Source: UBA11524 sp051883695 (GTDB lineage: Bacteria; Bacillota; Clostridia; Christensenellales; Aristaeellaceae). Taken from it: a DNA stretch of 20,015 nt. The notes beneath the pieces were generated by a model. That model was not told where the DNA came from and made no database searches. It worked only from the letters and a program-made list of their open reading frames with translations. The stretch covers positions 1-20,015 of the forward strand of contig JBJEUF010000038.1 of the NCBI GenBank assembly GCA_051883695.1, given 5' to 3'. This document shows positions 6,512-14,666 of this stretch, in pieces. The translations under genes were made by a program, and so were the position numbers. Within the stretch, counting starts at the first letter, position 1, and each line of letters begins with the position of its first letter.

Positions 6512-8683
6512 ATGAAGAAAATTCTGTGCATGCTTCTCTGCCTGCTGATGCTGCCGACTGTATCGTTCGCGGAAGGGAACGATAATGTGACCGAAGGCAT
6601 CGTCTATGATGCGGCGGACAGCGTGGGAACGGTTGTCAATGGCGATCCTGTGGACACAACGGTAGTGGAACAGTTCCTGTATCGTTTCACGCCTTTGGAC
6701 GTGGTGCTGGTGATTGACGTGTCCGGCTCCATGGCTACAAGGGATGCGTCGAACGGCAAATCTCTGCTGGATTATGCCAAGCAGGCGGGCGAATCGTTCC
6801 GCAACACGCTGATGAACATGAACCCCGGCAGCCGGATTGGTCTGGTGAGCTTCAGCGACAATGCCGGGATCATGTGCGATCTTGTGGGACTGCACGATCA
6901 GAACACACTGGTTTCCAGCATCAACAGGATGAGCGCATCCGGTTCGACCAATACAGGGGACGGCTATGTCAAGGCGATCGAGCTCCTGAGAAGAAGCGGT
7001 TCGCAGAGCCACCGTAAGGTGGTCATCATGATTACGGACGGTTTGGCCAATACAGGCATCGGCGATCCCATTCGGTACTGTATTGATTCCGGTGAGCACT
7101 GCGCGCAGGACAGCACTGTGTATACCATCGGCCTGGTAGGCGGCATGTCGGAGAATGAAAAGAGAACCACCCGCTCCATCCTGGAAGCCGGCTACGAGAC
7201 CCGGTACTTTGAAGTCGATTTTGACAACGTATCCGACGCGGGAGCCGAGATCGATCAGATTGTGATGGCTATTGCCATGTCGACGACCGCCAGCGAGGCT
7301 GTCAATGCATTCGGTGAGAGCGTCGCACTGGATATGTACCAATTCAATGTTGGCGCAGGCTTCGATGCACGCATCACGGCTGCGAACGGCGAGGTGCTGA
7401 GCAGCTTCCGCGGAGACTACAGCACGGGCGCATCCTATGGCAGCATGTCTGTTGTGGATGGCCGCAAGCATTTTGTGGTGCTTGAGGGCGATTATGTGAT
7501 TGATGTGCAGGGCGTCAGCACGAAGAAAGGCGGCTATACGCTCAGCGTCCTGCAGGGCGAATCCATGCGGAGCCGGACACTGCATGAGTATGCGGGCTGG
7601 TCCCATGTTTCCCTGAGCTGGATGATTACGATTGAGGATGGCTATGTGACGGTGGTCGACACCGGCTACAATGTGCTCAATCCCTATGCGAAGGATCGCA
7701 ATGGCAAGCAGACGATTGGCCTGGAGGAATCCGTCGGCGCGATGACCAACCGCCAGCTGGACGTGATGAGCGCTCCGGCCAGAAATGCGAAGCAGATCAG
7801 TACCGTTCAGAAGAATGACCGTGTCCGCATTCTGGCAGAGTCGGGCGGCTTCTACTACATCAGCTTCGTGGACGATAAGGGCTGCCTGAACCGCGGCTGG
7901 ATTGTCGTGAGCGGCATTTCGGAGGCTGCTGGCTTTGTGCCTGAAATGTACTGGCTGGATGGCGAATATGTCGTGTCCGGTTCCTGCAAGGCATATGGTG
8001 CGCCCGAGGAGGACAGCGCAGTGGTGCAGGAACTCAGCTCAGGCACGAAGGTTGTTCTCAAGCATGTGGAGCGTTCCTCGACTGGCGAAGAATGGGCCTA
8101 TGTCCAGCTGAAGCAGCAGAATCCTGTCTACGGCTATGTATCCGTGGAGAACCTGAAAAACTGGGTTACCATCGCGCCCAGGAACTTCCGTATCGGTCAT
8201 GATCTTGCCCCCTTCACGGATGAGCTGAGCTTTGAGGCGGTTTATTTCGCCCGCGGGCAGATGTGGAAGGTTTATTCTGCCCCCAACACTTCCAGCTGGC
8301 GCGGTGCGAAGGGCAAGGCAGAGGTTTCAACAAATGACGTGATCTATGTGGCCGGCTGGAACCGCGGCTGGCTGTTGATTGCCTATGAGACCAATAGCGG
8401 AAACCGTCGTGTGGGCTATGTGGACGGCAGCCAGATCCAGGGCAGCTATCCGGATTTCCCGGTGCTTGTGTTCCGCAACAGCACCCGGAAGGTATCCTAT
8501 AGCTGCACATTGACGGATGATCCTGTCAACGAGTCCGCGGATATCCGCAAGCTGAAATCCGGCGATCAGGTGACGCAGCTGTCCAGCTACACGTTCCATC
8601 GCGGCTACAAGCTGGCGTATGTGCAGTGCACGGTGGATGGCAAGACGGTTCGCGCCTTTATCCCGGCGGATTGCATTGAGTAA
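6512..8683 (+). CDS. Secreted von Willebrand factor A-domain protein with SH3-like repeats
   Basis: 723 residues. The ATG at 6512 is preferred over the in-frame ATG at 6506 because the AAGGAGG at 6496-6502 is nine bases from the former and three from the latter. A signal peptide MKKILCMLLCLLMLPTVSFA precedes EGND. Residues ~62-250 form a vWA domain with a complete metal site (MIDAS): D69-x-S71-x-S73, T146 and D176 (MITDG). A beta-rich part (~255-400) follows, then about four SH3-like units (~410-470, 486-545, 571-650, 653-723), recognised by repeated short beta motifs ending in phrases such as 'RGWIVVSG', 'YGYVSVENL' and 'VGYVDGSQI'. No sortase motif or C-terminal membrane helix is seen, so wall attachment through the SH3-like repeats is possible. 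Metal-dependent adhesion or envelope assembly is family-based inference. The ligand is unknown. Confidence 0.85.
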   Translation: MKKILCMLLCLLMLPTVSFAEGNDNVTEGIVYDAADSVGTVVNGDPVDTTVVEQFLYRFTPLDVVLVIDVSGSMATRDASNGKSLLDYAKQAGESFRNTLMNMNPGSRIGLVSFSDNAGIMCDLVGLHDQNTLVSSINRMSASGSTNTGDGYVKAIELLRRSGSQSHRKVVIMITDGLANTGIGDPIRYCIDSGEHCAQDSTVYTIGLVGGMSENEKRTTRSILEAGYETRYFEVDFDNVSDAGAEIDQIVMAIAMSTTASEAVNAFGESVALDMYQFNVGAGFDARITAANGEVLSSFRGDYSTGASYGSMSVVDGRKHFVVLEGDYVIDVQGVSTKKGGYTLSVLQGESMRSRTLHEYAGWSHVSLSWMITIEDGYVTVVDTGYNVLNPYAKDRNGKQTIGLEESVGAMTNRQLDVMSAPARNAKQISTVQKNDRVRILAESGGFYYISFVDDKGCLNRGWIVVSGISEAAGFVPEMYWLDGEYVVSGSCKAYGAPEEDSAVVQELSSGTKVVLKHVERSSTGEEWAYVQLKQQNPVYGYVSVENLKNWVTIAPRNFRIGHDLAPFTDELSFEAVYFARGQMWKVYSAPNTSSWRGAKGKAEVSTNDVIYVAGWNRGWLLIAYETNSGNRRVGYVDGSQIQGSYPDFPVLVFRNSTRKVSYSCTLTDDPVNESADIRKLKSGDQVTQLSSYTFHRGYKLAYVQCTVDGKTVRAFIPADCIE

Positions 8684-8691
8684 ATGACGAC

Positions 8692-8985
8692 GACTCCCCT
8701 GTCCTGATTGGGACAGGGGAGTCAGGGCCTCGACAAAGTGCCTTCGGCGCTTTGTCGAGGTTTCGCGCTCACTCACCGGTCGAACGGCAAGCCGTTCGAC
8801 CGGCCGTTCGTTCGTGTAAGGAGGCGATTTCTGACGAAATCGCGCGAAAATCGCCGCGCATGTCGCCGATTTTCGATCTAAAGTCGAAGGGCCTGCGGGC
8901 CCTCCGACGCCACCCATGGGTTTGTTGATAGTCTGACTCCCCTGTCCTGATTGGGACAGGGGAGTCTGATTGGGACATGGGAGTC
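8692..8985. repeat. Cluster of strong hairpins bounded by identical 32-bp palindromes
   Basis: Two identical palindromes (arms GACTCCCCTGTCC and GGACAGGGGAGTC, loop TGATTG) lie at 8692-8723 and 8935-8966. A third half-copy follows at 8967-8985. Between them are five or more separate stem-loops: 8728-8760 (CCTCGACAAAG/CTTTGTCGAGG), 8776-8803 (CCGGTCGAACGGC/GCCGTTCGACCGG, 13 bp with a 2-base loop), 8824-8843 (GCGATTTC/GAAATCGC), 8845-8875 (CGAAAATCG/CGATTTTCG) and 8883-8908 (GTCG, AGGGCC/GGCCCT, CGAC). It fills the gap between two convergent genes and has no T-runs. It looks like a REP/BIME-like or non-autonomous repeat. The first hairpin starts nine bases after the vWA gene and could also act in 3'-end formation. 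A fragment recurs at the window end. Confidence 0.85.
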
Positions 8986-9013
8986 ACAGCGTGCCCCAGG
9001 GTGGCTGCGGCCG

Positions 9014-9075
9014 CCATACAGGCAGAGCGGACAGCGGCCTGCGTTTACAGGCTTCTGTCCGCCCTTGCTGTATGG
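9014..9075. other. 62-base imperfect hairpin downstream of lysA
   Basis: Nested pairs CCATACAG/CTGTATGG (9014-9021/9068-9075), CGGACAG/CTGTCCG and CCTG/CAGG fold the whole stretch into one long stem with bulges. It lies 25 bases past the lysA stop on that gene's strand. There is no T-run, so a role in termination or mRNA 3' protection is possible but not shown. Confidence 0.5.
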
Positions 9076-9099
9076 GGTGTGGCGCAGACGCTTCGTGTG

Positions 9100-10332
9100 T
9101 CAATCCATATCAAGGGTTGCGAAATAGTCCCTGGGCGTCTCCGCGCGGCGAATGAGTCGGAAGGTGCCGTCCGCCTGATGGAGCACCTCGGCGGAGCGCA
9201 GGCGGCCGTTGTAGTTGTAGCCCATGGCGTGTCCGTGCGCGCCGGTGTCATGGATGACCAGCAGGTCGCCCTCGGTGATTTCGGGCAGCATCCGGTCGAT
9301 GGCAAATTTGTCGTTGTTCTCGCACAGGCAGCCGGTCACGTCGTAGAGGTGATCGCAGGGCGCGTTGCCCTTGCCGCAGACGGTGATGTGATGGTACGCG
9401 CCGTACATCGCAGGACGCATCAGGTTTGCGGCGCAGGCGTCCACGCCGATGTAGTGCTTGTAGGTATCCTTGTGATGGATGGCGCGGGTCACAAGCCAGC
9501 CGATGGGGCCGGTCATCCAGCGGCCCAGCTCGGTCTTGATGGCGACGCCGCCCTCGGGGAAGATGGCCTCGTAGGCCTGACGCACGCCCTCGCCCACGGC
9601 GAAGATATCGGTCTTGTGCGCGTCGGGACGATAGGGGATGCCCACGCCGCCGGACAGGTTGATAAAGACCAGCTTCATGCCGGTCTCGGCAGCCAGGTCA
9701 CGGCCGACGGTGAAGAGGATCTTCGCCAGCGCCGGGTAGTAGCCGTCGTCGGTATTGTTGGAGGACAGGAAGGAATGCAGCCCGAAGTGCTTTGCGCCCC
9801 TGGCCTTCAGGATGCGCAGGCCCTGCTGCAGCTGGGCGTAGGTGAAGCCGTACTTCGCGTCGCCGGGATTGCCCATGATCTCCGTGCCGATGCGGAAATC
9901 TCCGCCGGGATTGTAGCGGCAGCAGATCGTTTCCGGGATCCCGCCGTGCTTTTCGAGGATGTCAATATGGGTGATATCGTCAAGGTTGACATAGGCGTTC
10001 AGCGCCCGGGCGTGATCGAACTCCTCATAGGGCATGGCGTTGGCGGAGAACATCACATCGCTGCCGGAGAAGCCGCAGCGCTCGGCCAGCAGCAGCTCCG
10101 TTTCGCTGGAGCAGTCCACGCCGCAGCCCTCCTCCTTGAGGATGCGCAGGATCGCCGGGTTGGGCAGCGCCTTGACGGCGAAATACTCCTTGAAATCGGG
10201 GCACCAGGAAAATGCCTTCTTCAGATCGCGGGCATTCTGGCGCAGACCGGCCTCGTCATAGAGGTGAAAGGGCGTCGGAAACTGGGCGGCGGCGCGCTCA
10301 AACACGCTGTCCGGCAGGGTAAAATTCGGCAT
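9100..10332 (-). CDS. lysA: Diaminopimelate decarboxylase (divergent clade)
   Basis: 410 residues, usual size for LysA, which converts meso-diaminopimelate to L-lysine with PLP, the last step of lysine synthesis. The fold type III PLP pattern is clear: FAVKALPNP with the PLP lysine K54, a barrel histidine in GLHSF (H185), a glycine loop NLSGGVGIPY, ELGRWMTGPIG (268-278) and a C-terminal C337-ENND segment and HDTGAHGHAMGYNYNGRLRS, which carries the subunit-interface site. Classical LysA usually reads HCHIGSQ and GGGFGI where this protein has HSFLSSN and SGGVGI. It is therefore a divergent subgroup, and a related decarboxylase activity is not excluded. The start has GGAGTGG before ATG 10332. 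It is a single-gene unit with its own promoter; the leader is too short (about 40 bases) for a lysine riboswitch. Confidence 0.85.
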   Translation of the reverse strand: MPNFTLPDSVFERAAAQFPTPFHLYDEAGLRQNARDLKKAFSWCPDFKEYFAVKALPNPAILRILKEEGCGVDCSSETELLLAERCGFSGSDVMFSANAMPYEEFDHARALNAYVNLDDITHIDILEKHGGIPETICCRYNPGGDFRIGTEIMGNPGDAKYGFTYAQLQQGLRILKARGAKHFGLHSFLSSNNTDDGYYPALAKILFTVGRDLAAETGMKLVFINLSGGVGIPYRPDAHKTDIFAVGEGVRQAYEAIFPEGGVAIKTELGRWMTGPIGWLVTRAIHHKDTYKHYIGVDACAANLMRPAMYGAYHHITVCGKGNAPCDHLYDVTGCLCENNDKFAIDRMLPEITEGDLLVIHDTGAHGHAMGYNYNGRLRSAEVLHQADGTFRLIRRAETPRDYFATLDMD

Positions 10333-10376
10333 ATGTATCCACTCCGGTCAGATTAATATTGAGGATCTACCTGCAC

Positions 10377-10405
10377 AATATAGCACATGGCGACGGGAAG
10401 TGCAA
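10377..10405 (-). promoter_or_regulatory. Sigma-A promoter of lysA
   Basis: On the minus strand, TTGCAC (10405-10400), a 17-bp spacer and TATATT (10382-10377), followed by a short leader to the lysA ATG at 10332. Confidence 0.65.
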
Positions 10406-10479
10406 GCGTTTTTCACGAAGAAGGTTCCCGTCTGCTGGTATTTTTTTGATGTTTTTGGCATCATTCATGAAAACCTCCG

Positions 10480-10508
10480 TTGCCGTGCGTTGAAATCTGT
10501 GTTACAAT
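10480..10508 (+). promoter_or_regulatory. Promoter of the zinc-ribbon/SPFH gene
   Basis: TTGCCG (10480-10485), a 17-bp spacer and TACAAT (10503-10508), with a leader of about 70 bases to the ATG at 10588. It is divergent from the lysA promoter, which is about 75 bases away. Confidence 0.6.
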
Positions 10509-10587
10509 ATCAGAAACAGCTGATCCGGTGCGGGTGAGCGGAGAATCACACGGTTTGCATCAAACGGATATACAAGGAGAGAGGAAC

Positions 10588-13500
10588 ATGGCAGATCGAT
10601 TCAGCGTTTCTTGTCCCAAGTGCGGCCTCGGCGTGGAACTGGAAATGGGCTTTTGGGGATGGAAATCCACCAAATGCCCTAAGTGCAGCGAGAAGATCTC
10701 CTTTGATAAGTCCCGGATGAAGATCATGCACTGCGCGGTCTGCAATCAGGATGTGGTGTATGATCTGGCGCGCAAGAACCGCTGCCCCATCTGTCAGAGC
10801 GAGCTGGTGCGGGACGATGAGGAGCGCGTGAGCGTTGTCTGTCCGGATTGTGACTGCATTTTGGAACTGGAAAAGGGCCGGATGCTCTGGAAAAACGCCA
10901 CATGCCCCCGGTGCGGAAAGAAAATCCGCATGAAGGATCAGGAGACGCAGATCGTGGAGTGCCCGACCTGCAAGCGTTCGGTGGAGTACAACATCATCCG
11001 CCGCAACAGCTGTCCCAGCTGCCATTCCCCCCTCTTTGCCCCCGCTTCGCAGCCCCAGGGCATGACGATCAGCTGCCCCGGCTGCCAGGCGGAGGTACGC
11101 TACAGCGCGGGGGCGCGGCATGTGATCTGCCCTGTCTGCAGGAAGGACTTTGACCCCGTGCAGGTTGCCGAGGAAAGAGAATCTGTCATCAGAACGACTG
11201 CGGCGGATATCAGTATGAACGTGGAGCTTCCCAGGAATCAGCTGTTCTGGAAGCACCCGATGTCCGGTCAGCCGCTGTCCCTTGACAGCCGGATCATCGG
11301 CAAGGCGGGCATGACGGCGGTTGTGGTGCAGGGAGATCAGCAGGCGTTCGCCGTCAGCGGGCAGAGCGTCATGCTGTCTGAAACCAGCCTGAAGGCCGAT
11401 GCCTACGCCTATGGTCAGGATGATACGCGCCGCGTGATTGTGGACATATACTATGTCCGTAACATCCTGCCCGATGCAAGCCTCCTGTGGGGCGGCAGCG
11501 CTTCCCTCATGGGCGACCATATGGATGTGTTTGAGTTTGCGCTCAACGGTTCCTGCGAGCTGGATGAGATTGTGGATCATGCGGCCTTCCTGCGGTGGAT
11601 CGGGTTTAGCGAACAGGTCACGGCAAAGGATTTCGCCGTGGAGAGGAATGAGTACGGTCAGGAGACCGCAGGTGCATATGCGGTCAAGATCTCCAGGGGA
11701 ATGCGCGATGTCTACGGGGAAGCCCTGCGTCAGGTGCGGGATCAGCAGGGGCTCATGCCGAATATGCTGCCCCTGCATAAGGATCTGATCGCCGAACGGG
11801 TGCAGCAGCTGGCGAATCAGCAGCTGCGGAAATGGGGCGTGGCGATCAAGTCCGTCATTGCGGAAAACGTTCGTATGATCAACAGCACAACGTTTGTGGA
11901 TCCCTTGCGCGCGAAGGTTGAAGGCCATCTGAAGTGGGAAACCATGCCCATCTCCGTTCATATCAAGGACAAGCCTTTGGCAACAGCCCGCCTGCGGATG
12001 AGCGGCGGCCTGTATATCGACGTCATCGACGAGGCGCGTCTCAAGCGCTCCACCGTAGCGGCCCGCTGGGCGAATGCCGCCGATGAGAACGAAGCACGCG
12101 AGGAGCTCGGCCGCCAGGTGGGCGAAGAGCTGGGAACCATGTTCGCGTCCGTCTTCCAGAATCTGATTGAGGACATGAATCCGCGGCTGGACATGCTCTC
12201 CACCTACGCGGGCTATCTGAAGGCACAGGCGACACAGCTGATCAACGCACCGGATGCGCTGCTGATGCAGACGGGCCTGAGCGCCGGGAACCTGACGCTG
12301 ACGGTGGAAATTGCTGAGAAGTCTGCTCTCTATACGCTGGAGGAGCAGAGCGCACTGACCATCAGCGAGAGCGAGATCAGGGAGAAGCTCCGCGAATATG
12401 AGGAGAACCTGAAGCTGAAGCGCAAGCGCAATGACACGAACCGTGCGGTGGAAGCCAATTCGATTGAAACGGAGGCTGCCGTGGCGCAGATCGCAGACAG
12501 GCAGAAGCTCGATCAGGCAAACGCTGCTGCGGAAGAAGCTGCCCTGGGAAATCAGGCGCACCTGAACGCCACCCGGGATCAGCTGGCCCATCAGCAGGAA
12601 ATGGCCCGGTTAGGCTATCAGGCCGAGGAGGACGCAGCCTATCGCCGCTACAGCTTCAACGCCTGGCAGGAGGAGAACCAGGCGGAAGCCATCAAGGAGC
12701 AGGAAGCGATGAATGCCCTGCGCCGCCGCAATGAGCACGTGCACCAGACCCAGCTGGAACAGGCGCAGCATGAGCGCGCCATGCACGACATCCTGCGCGC
12801 CGTGGAGGAAAGCGACCAGAGCTGGCGGGAAAAGCTGGATACCTACGCGCGGCTGCAGCGCAATCTCGCTGTGCAGGATCAGCTTGAGCAGCGCACCGCA
12901 GACCGGCACGCGGACGTCGACGACCGGATGTACGAAGGCTTCCAGAGCCTGCATCTCGATACGGAAACGCAGAAGGTCGCCACGGCAATGGCCAGGGAAG
13001 CCGCGGCGTTCACCGAGGAGCTGGAAAAGGCAAGGTTCGCCCGGGATCTGGAGCTGCGGCGGCAGGCGCTGGCTGAGGAAATGGAGCGCCTGAACGCTGA
13101 GTATCAGCAGGAGAACAGGCGGCAGGAGCTGGAGAGCGAGAATGAGACACTGCGGCTGATGCTGGAATACCTGGCCCGTCAGGGGGAGCAGCAGCTGGCG
13201 CAGACAGGCATGAAAGCCCTCATCGCCCAGGCGGAAGCCGAGGCGGAGCGCGTTGCCCGGCAGGAGCGCGAGGAGGACGCCCGGCACAAGGAGCAGGTGG
13301 CACGGGATAACCAGCTGGCGGACCGCGCCTATGAGCTGACCCGGGAGATGCTTGCAGCACAGACCCATCTGGCTGAGCTGGAGAAGGCGAATGAGCGCGC
13401 CTATCAGAGCGGTCGCGCGGCGGTGGACATGAAGGGCCGTCAGTATCAGGAAGAGCAAATCGCTGCGCTGACCAGACAGATGGAGACGCTGCAGCAGCGC

Positions 13501-13782
13501 ATCAAGGACATGACGGCGCAGAACGCCCGCGAAAAAGAGCAAAGCAGGCTGAAGAAATGGTTCACGGAGATGATGAAGGATCAGCCGCCTGCTGCGCAAC
13601 CCGCACCGCAGGCCTATGCCGTGCCCGTCATCACGCAGCCGGTATACACTCCGCCCGTGCACACGCAGCCGATGTACGCCCCGCCCTATACCCCGCCTGT
13701 GATCGTGCGCCGCTGCCCATACTGTCAGGCGGAACTGAGCCCCAACGCGATCCGGTGCCCCAACTGTCACCGCTGCTCGTGA
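10588..13782 (+). CDS. Large zinc-ribbon / SPFH-like / coiled-coil protein
   Basis: 1064 residues. The ATG at 10588 follows AAGGAGAGAGG; the longer open frame upstream covers the promoter. The N-terminus holds five zinc ribbons (CxxC pairs at C9/C30, C49/C66, C85/C106, C125/C142 and C163/C181). Ribbons 1-2 and 3-4 are a tandem duplication with a 76-residue period. Residues ~205-480 ('NQLFWKHPMSGQPLSLDSRIIGKAGMTAVVV...') resemble the SPFH-like 'virion core protein' domain of YdjI-type Bacillota proteins. About 630-1010 is a long Glu/Gln/Arg/Ala-rich coiled coil. A Pro-rich linker and a last CPYC...CPNC ribbon end the protein. No membrane segment or signal peptide is seen. YdjI-type proteins are tied to membrane recruitment of PspA; the long coiled coil here could serve as scaffold or stand in for such a partner, which is inference. 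The gene is monocistronic with a promoter and terminator. Confidence 0.85.
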   Translation: MADRFSVSCPKCGLGVELEMGFWGWKSTKCPKCSEKISFDKSRMKIMHCAVCNQDVVYDLARKNRCPICQSELVRDDEERVSVVCPDCDCILELEKGRMLWKNATCPRCGKKIRMKDQETQIVECPTCKRSVEYNIIRRNSCPSCHSPLFAPASQPQGMTISCPGCQAEVRYSAGARHVICPVCRKDFDPVQVAEERESVIRTTAADISMNVELPRNQLFWKHPMSGQPLSLDSRIIGKAGMTAVVVQGDQQAFAVSGQSVMLSETSLKADAYAYGQDDTRRVIVDIYYVRNILPDASLLWGGSASLMGDHMDVFEFALNGSCELDEIVDHAAFLRWIGFSEQVTAKDFAVERNEYGQETAGAYAVKISRGMRDVYGEALRQVRDQQGLMPNMLPLHKDLIAERVQQLANQQLRKWGVAIKSVIAENVRMINSTTFVDPLRAKVEGHLKWETMPISVHIKDKPLATARLRMSGGLYIDVIDEARLKRSTVAARWANAADENEAREELGRQVGEELGTMFASVFQNLIEDMNPRLDMLSTYAGYLKAQATQLINAPDALLMQTGLSAGNLTLTVEIAEKSALYTLEEQSALTISESEIREKLREYEENLKLKRKRNDTNRAVEANSIETEAAVAQIADRQKLDQANAAAEEAALGNQAHLNATRDQLAHQQEMARLGYQAEEDAAYRRYSFNAWQEENQAEAIKEQEAMNALRRRNEHVHQTQLEQAQHERAMHDILRAVEESDQSWREKLDTYARLQRNLAVQDQLEQRTADRHADVDDRMYEGFQSLHLDTETQKVATAMAREAAAFTEELEKARFARDLELRRQALAEEMERLNAEYQQENRRQELESENETLRLMLEYLARQGEQQLAQTGMKALIAQAEAEAERVARQEREEDARHKEQVARDNQLADRAYELTREMLAAQTHLAELEKANERAYQSGRAAVDMKGRQYQEEQIAALTRQMETLQQRIKDMTAQNAREKEQSRLKKWFTEMMKDQPPAAQPAPQAYAVPVITQPVYTPPVHTQPMYAPPYTPPVIVRRCPYCQAELSPNAIRCPNCHRCS

Positions 13783-13807
13783 GGCAAACGGCGTTTCCCC
13801 ATATCAT

Positions 13808-13855
13808 AAAACACCCCCCGATCTGCATGTTCGTGCAGGTCGGGGGATCGTTTTG
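13808..13855. terminator. Bidirectional intrinsic terminator between convergent genes
   Basis: A 13-bp stem with one T-G pair (CCCCCGATCTGCA with TGCAGGTCGGGGG, 13815-13846, loop TGTTCG) is followed by ATCGTTTTG on the plus strand and by GTGTTTTATG on the minus strand. It can end both the zinc-ribbon/SPFH gene and the gene at 13954-14565. Confidence 0.85.
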
Positions 13856-13953
13856 TTCCTCCGTTTCGCCCATTCATCACCGATCGCGGCGTGTTTTCGT
13901 TCTGTCAAAGCGCAGCCGGGGCGGAAGGATGCCGCATCAGCACAGCATCAGGT

Positions 13954-14565
13954 TCATTCATTGTCCCGGAGCGCCTTCTGTGCGGCTGCCAGCTCCCTCT
14001 CCAGCCCGAAGATGCGATCCTTCAGCCCGGTGATCTGGCTTTTGAGGGCGATTCGCTCGCGCTCGAATGCAGCAAGCTGCGCCTGCAGCACATGCTGGCT
14101 TGCCTGCAGCAAAAGGGAACGGCACAGATGATGAATCATCTGCTCCTCCCGGAGATCGACCGTGCAGGACAGCGCCCGGCTGTCCGTATAGCGCATTCCG
14201 CCGGCGGAGCGGCTGAAGGCCTCCGTGTAGGGGATGGAGCGGGTGTTCAGCCGGGGCTTGCTCTCCGGGTCAAACACGGAGGTATACACATAGAGGACGG
14301 CGCTGAAATCCAGCAGATGGATGGCGGGCAGCGCATACCCAAGGATGGCCCGGAGCAGCCAGCAGTCGCCAAAGCGGCTCATATCGGCAAGGATACTCTC
14401 AACCATCGCCTTCATGTAGCCGGTCAGCATCTCCGTCTGTGAGGCGGCATTCGTGCGGCTGACAGCGCCAAAATGCATGTAGGTCTGCACCTCCGGAGTG
14501 CTGTGGACGCATTTGTGATAGCTCTGATACAGCTGATAGGTGAGGTGCTCGTGATACTGTGCCAT
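13954..14565 (-). CDS. Hypothetical protein with C-terminal coiled coil
   Basis: 203 residues from the ATG at 14565 (MAQYHEHLTYQLYQSYHKCV). The frame is open to 14652, and an upstream ATG at 14607 is possible but would lie almost on the predicted transcript start and has no ribosome site. Even the chosen start has only AGGAAAG at a long 14-base spacing, so translation may be weak. The N-terminal two-thirds are mixed helical with several Met, His and Tyr residues. The last ~55 residues (LQAQLAAFERERIALKSQ...) are a regular heptad coiled coil. No known family is recognised and no signal peptide or membrane helix is seen. It is convergent with the zinc-ribbon/SPFH gene and shares a terminator with it. 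Confidence 0.65.
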   Translation of the reverse strand: MAQYHEHLTYQLYQSYHKCVHSTPEVQTYMHFGAVSRTNAASQTEMLTGYMKAMVESILADMSRFGDCWLLRAILGYALPAIHLLDFSAVLYVYTSVFDPESKPRLNTRSIPYTEAFSRSAGGMRYTDSRALSCTVDLREEQMIHHLCRSLLLQASQHVLQAQLAAFERERIALKSQITGLKDRIFGLERELAAAQKALRDNE

Positions 14566-14619
14566 GATGCGCTTCGCCACTTTCCTGTGTGATTTGAGGA
14601 AAACCATGCAACGGCATCC

Positions 14620-14648
14620 ATTATAGCACATTGCCATCGGTTTGGAAA
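14620..14648 (-). promoter_or_regulatory. Putative promoter of the coiled-coil hypothetical gene
   Basis: On the minus strand, a perfect TATAAT (14625-14620) with TTTCCA (14648-14643) 17 bp upstream. It lies just outside copy B of the ~310-bp element. The -35 is weak. Confidence 0.5.
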
Positions 14649-14666
14649 GCACGCATGAGACCGCCC

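Noticed and set aside
8692..8985. Possible CRISPR array
   Set aside because: The repeats are different hairpins, not equal repeats with regular spacers, and no cas gene is present.
8977..10356. 459-codon plus-strand frame opposite lysA
   Set aside because: lysA is certain on the other strand. This frame is open only because of codon bias in lysA.
10333..10480. Lysine riboswitch in front of lysA
   Set aside because: The leader between the promoter and ATG is only about 40 bases, far too short for that riboswitch.
10546..12591. 681-codon minus-strand frame opposite the zinc-ribbon/SPFH gene
   Set aside because: Leu/His/Arg-rich antisense frame with no start signal. The plus-strand protein has clear domains.
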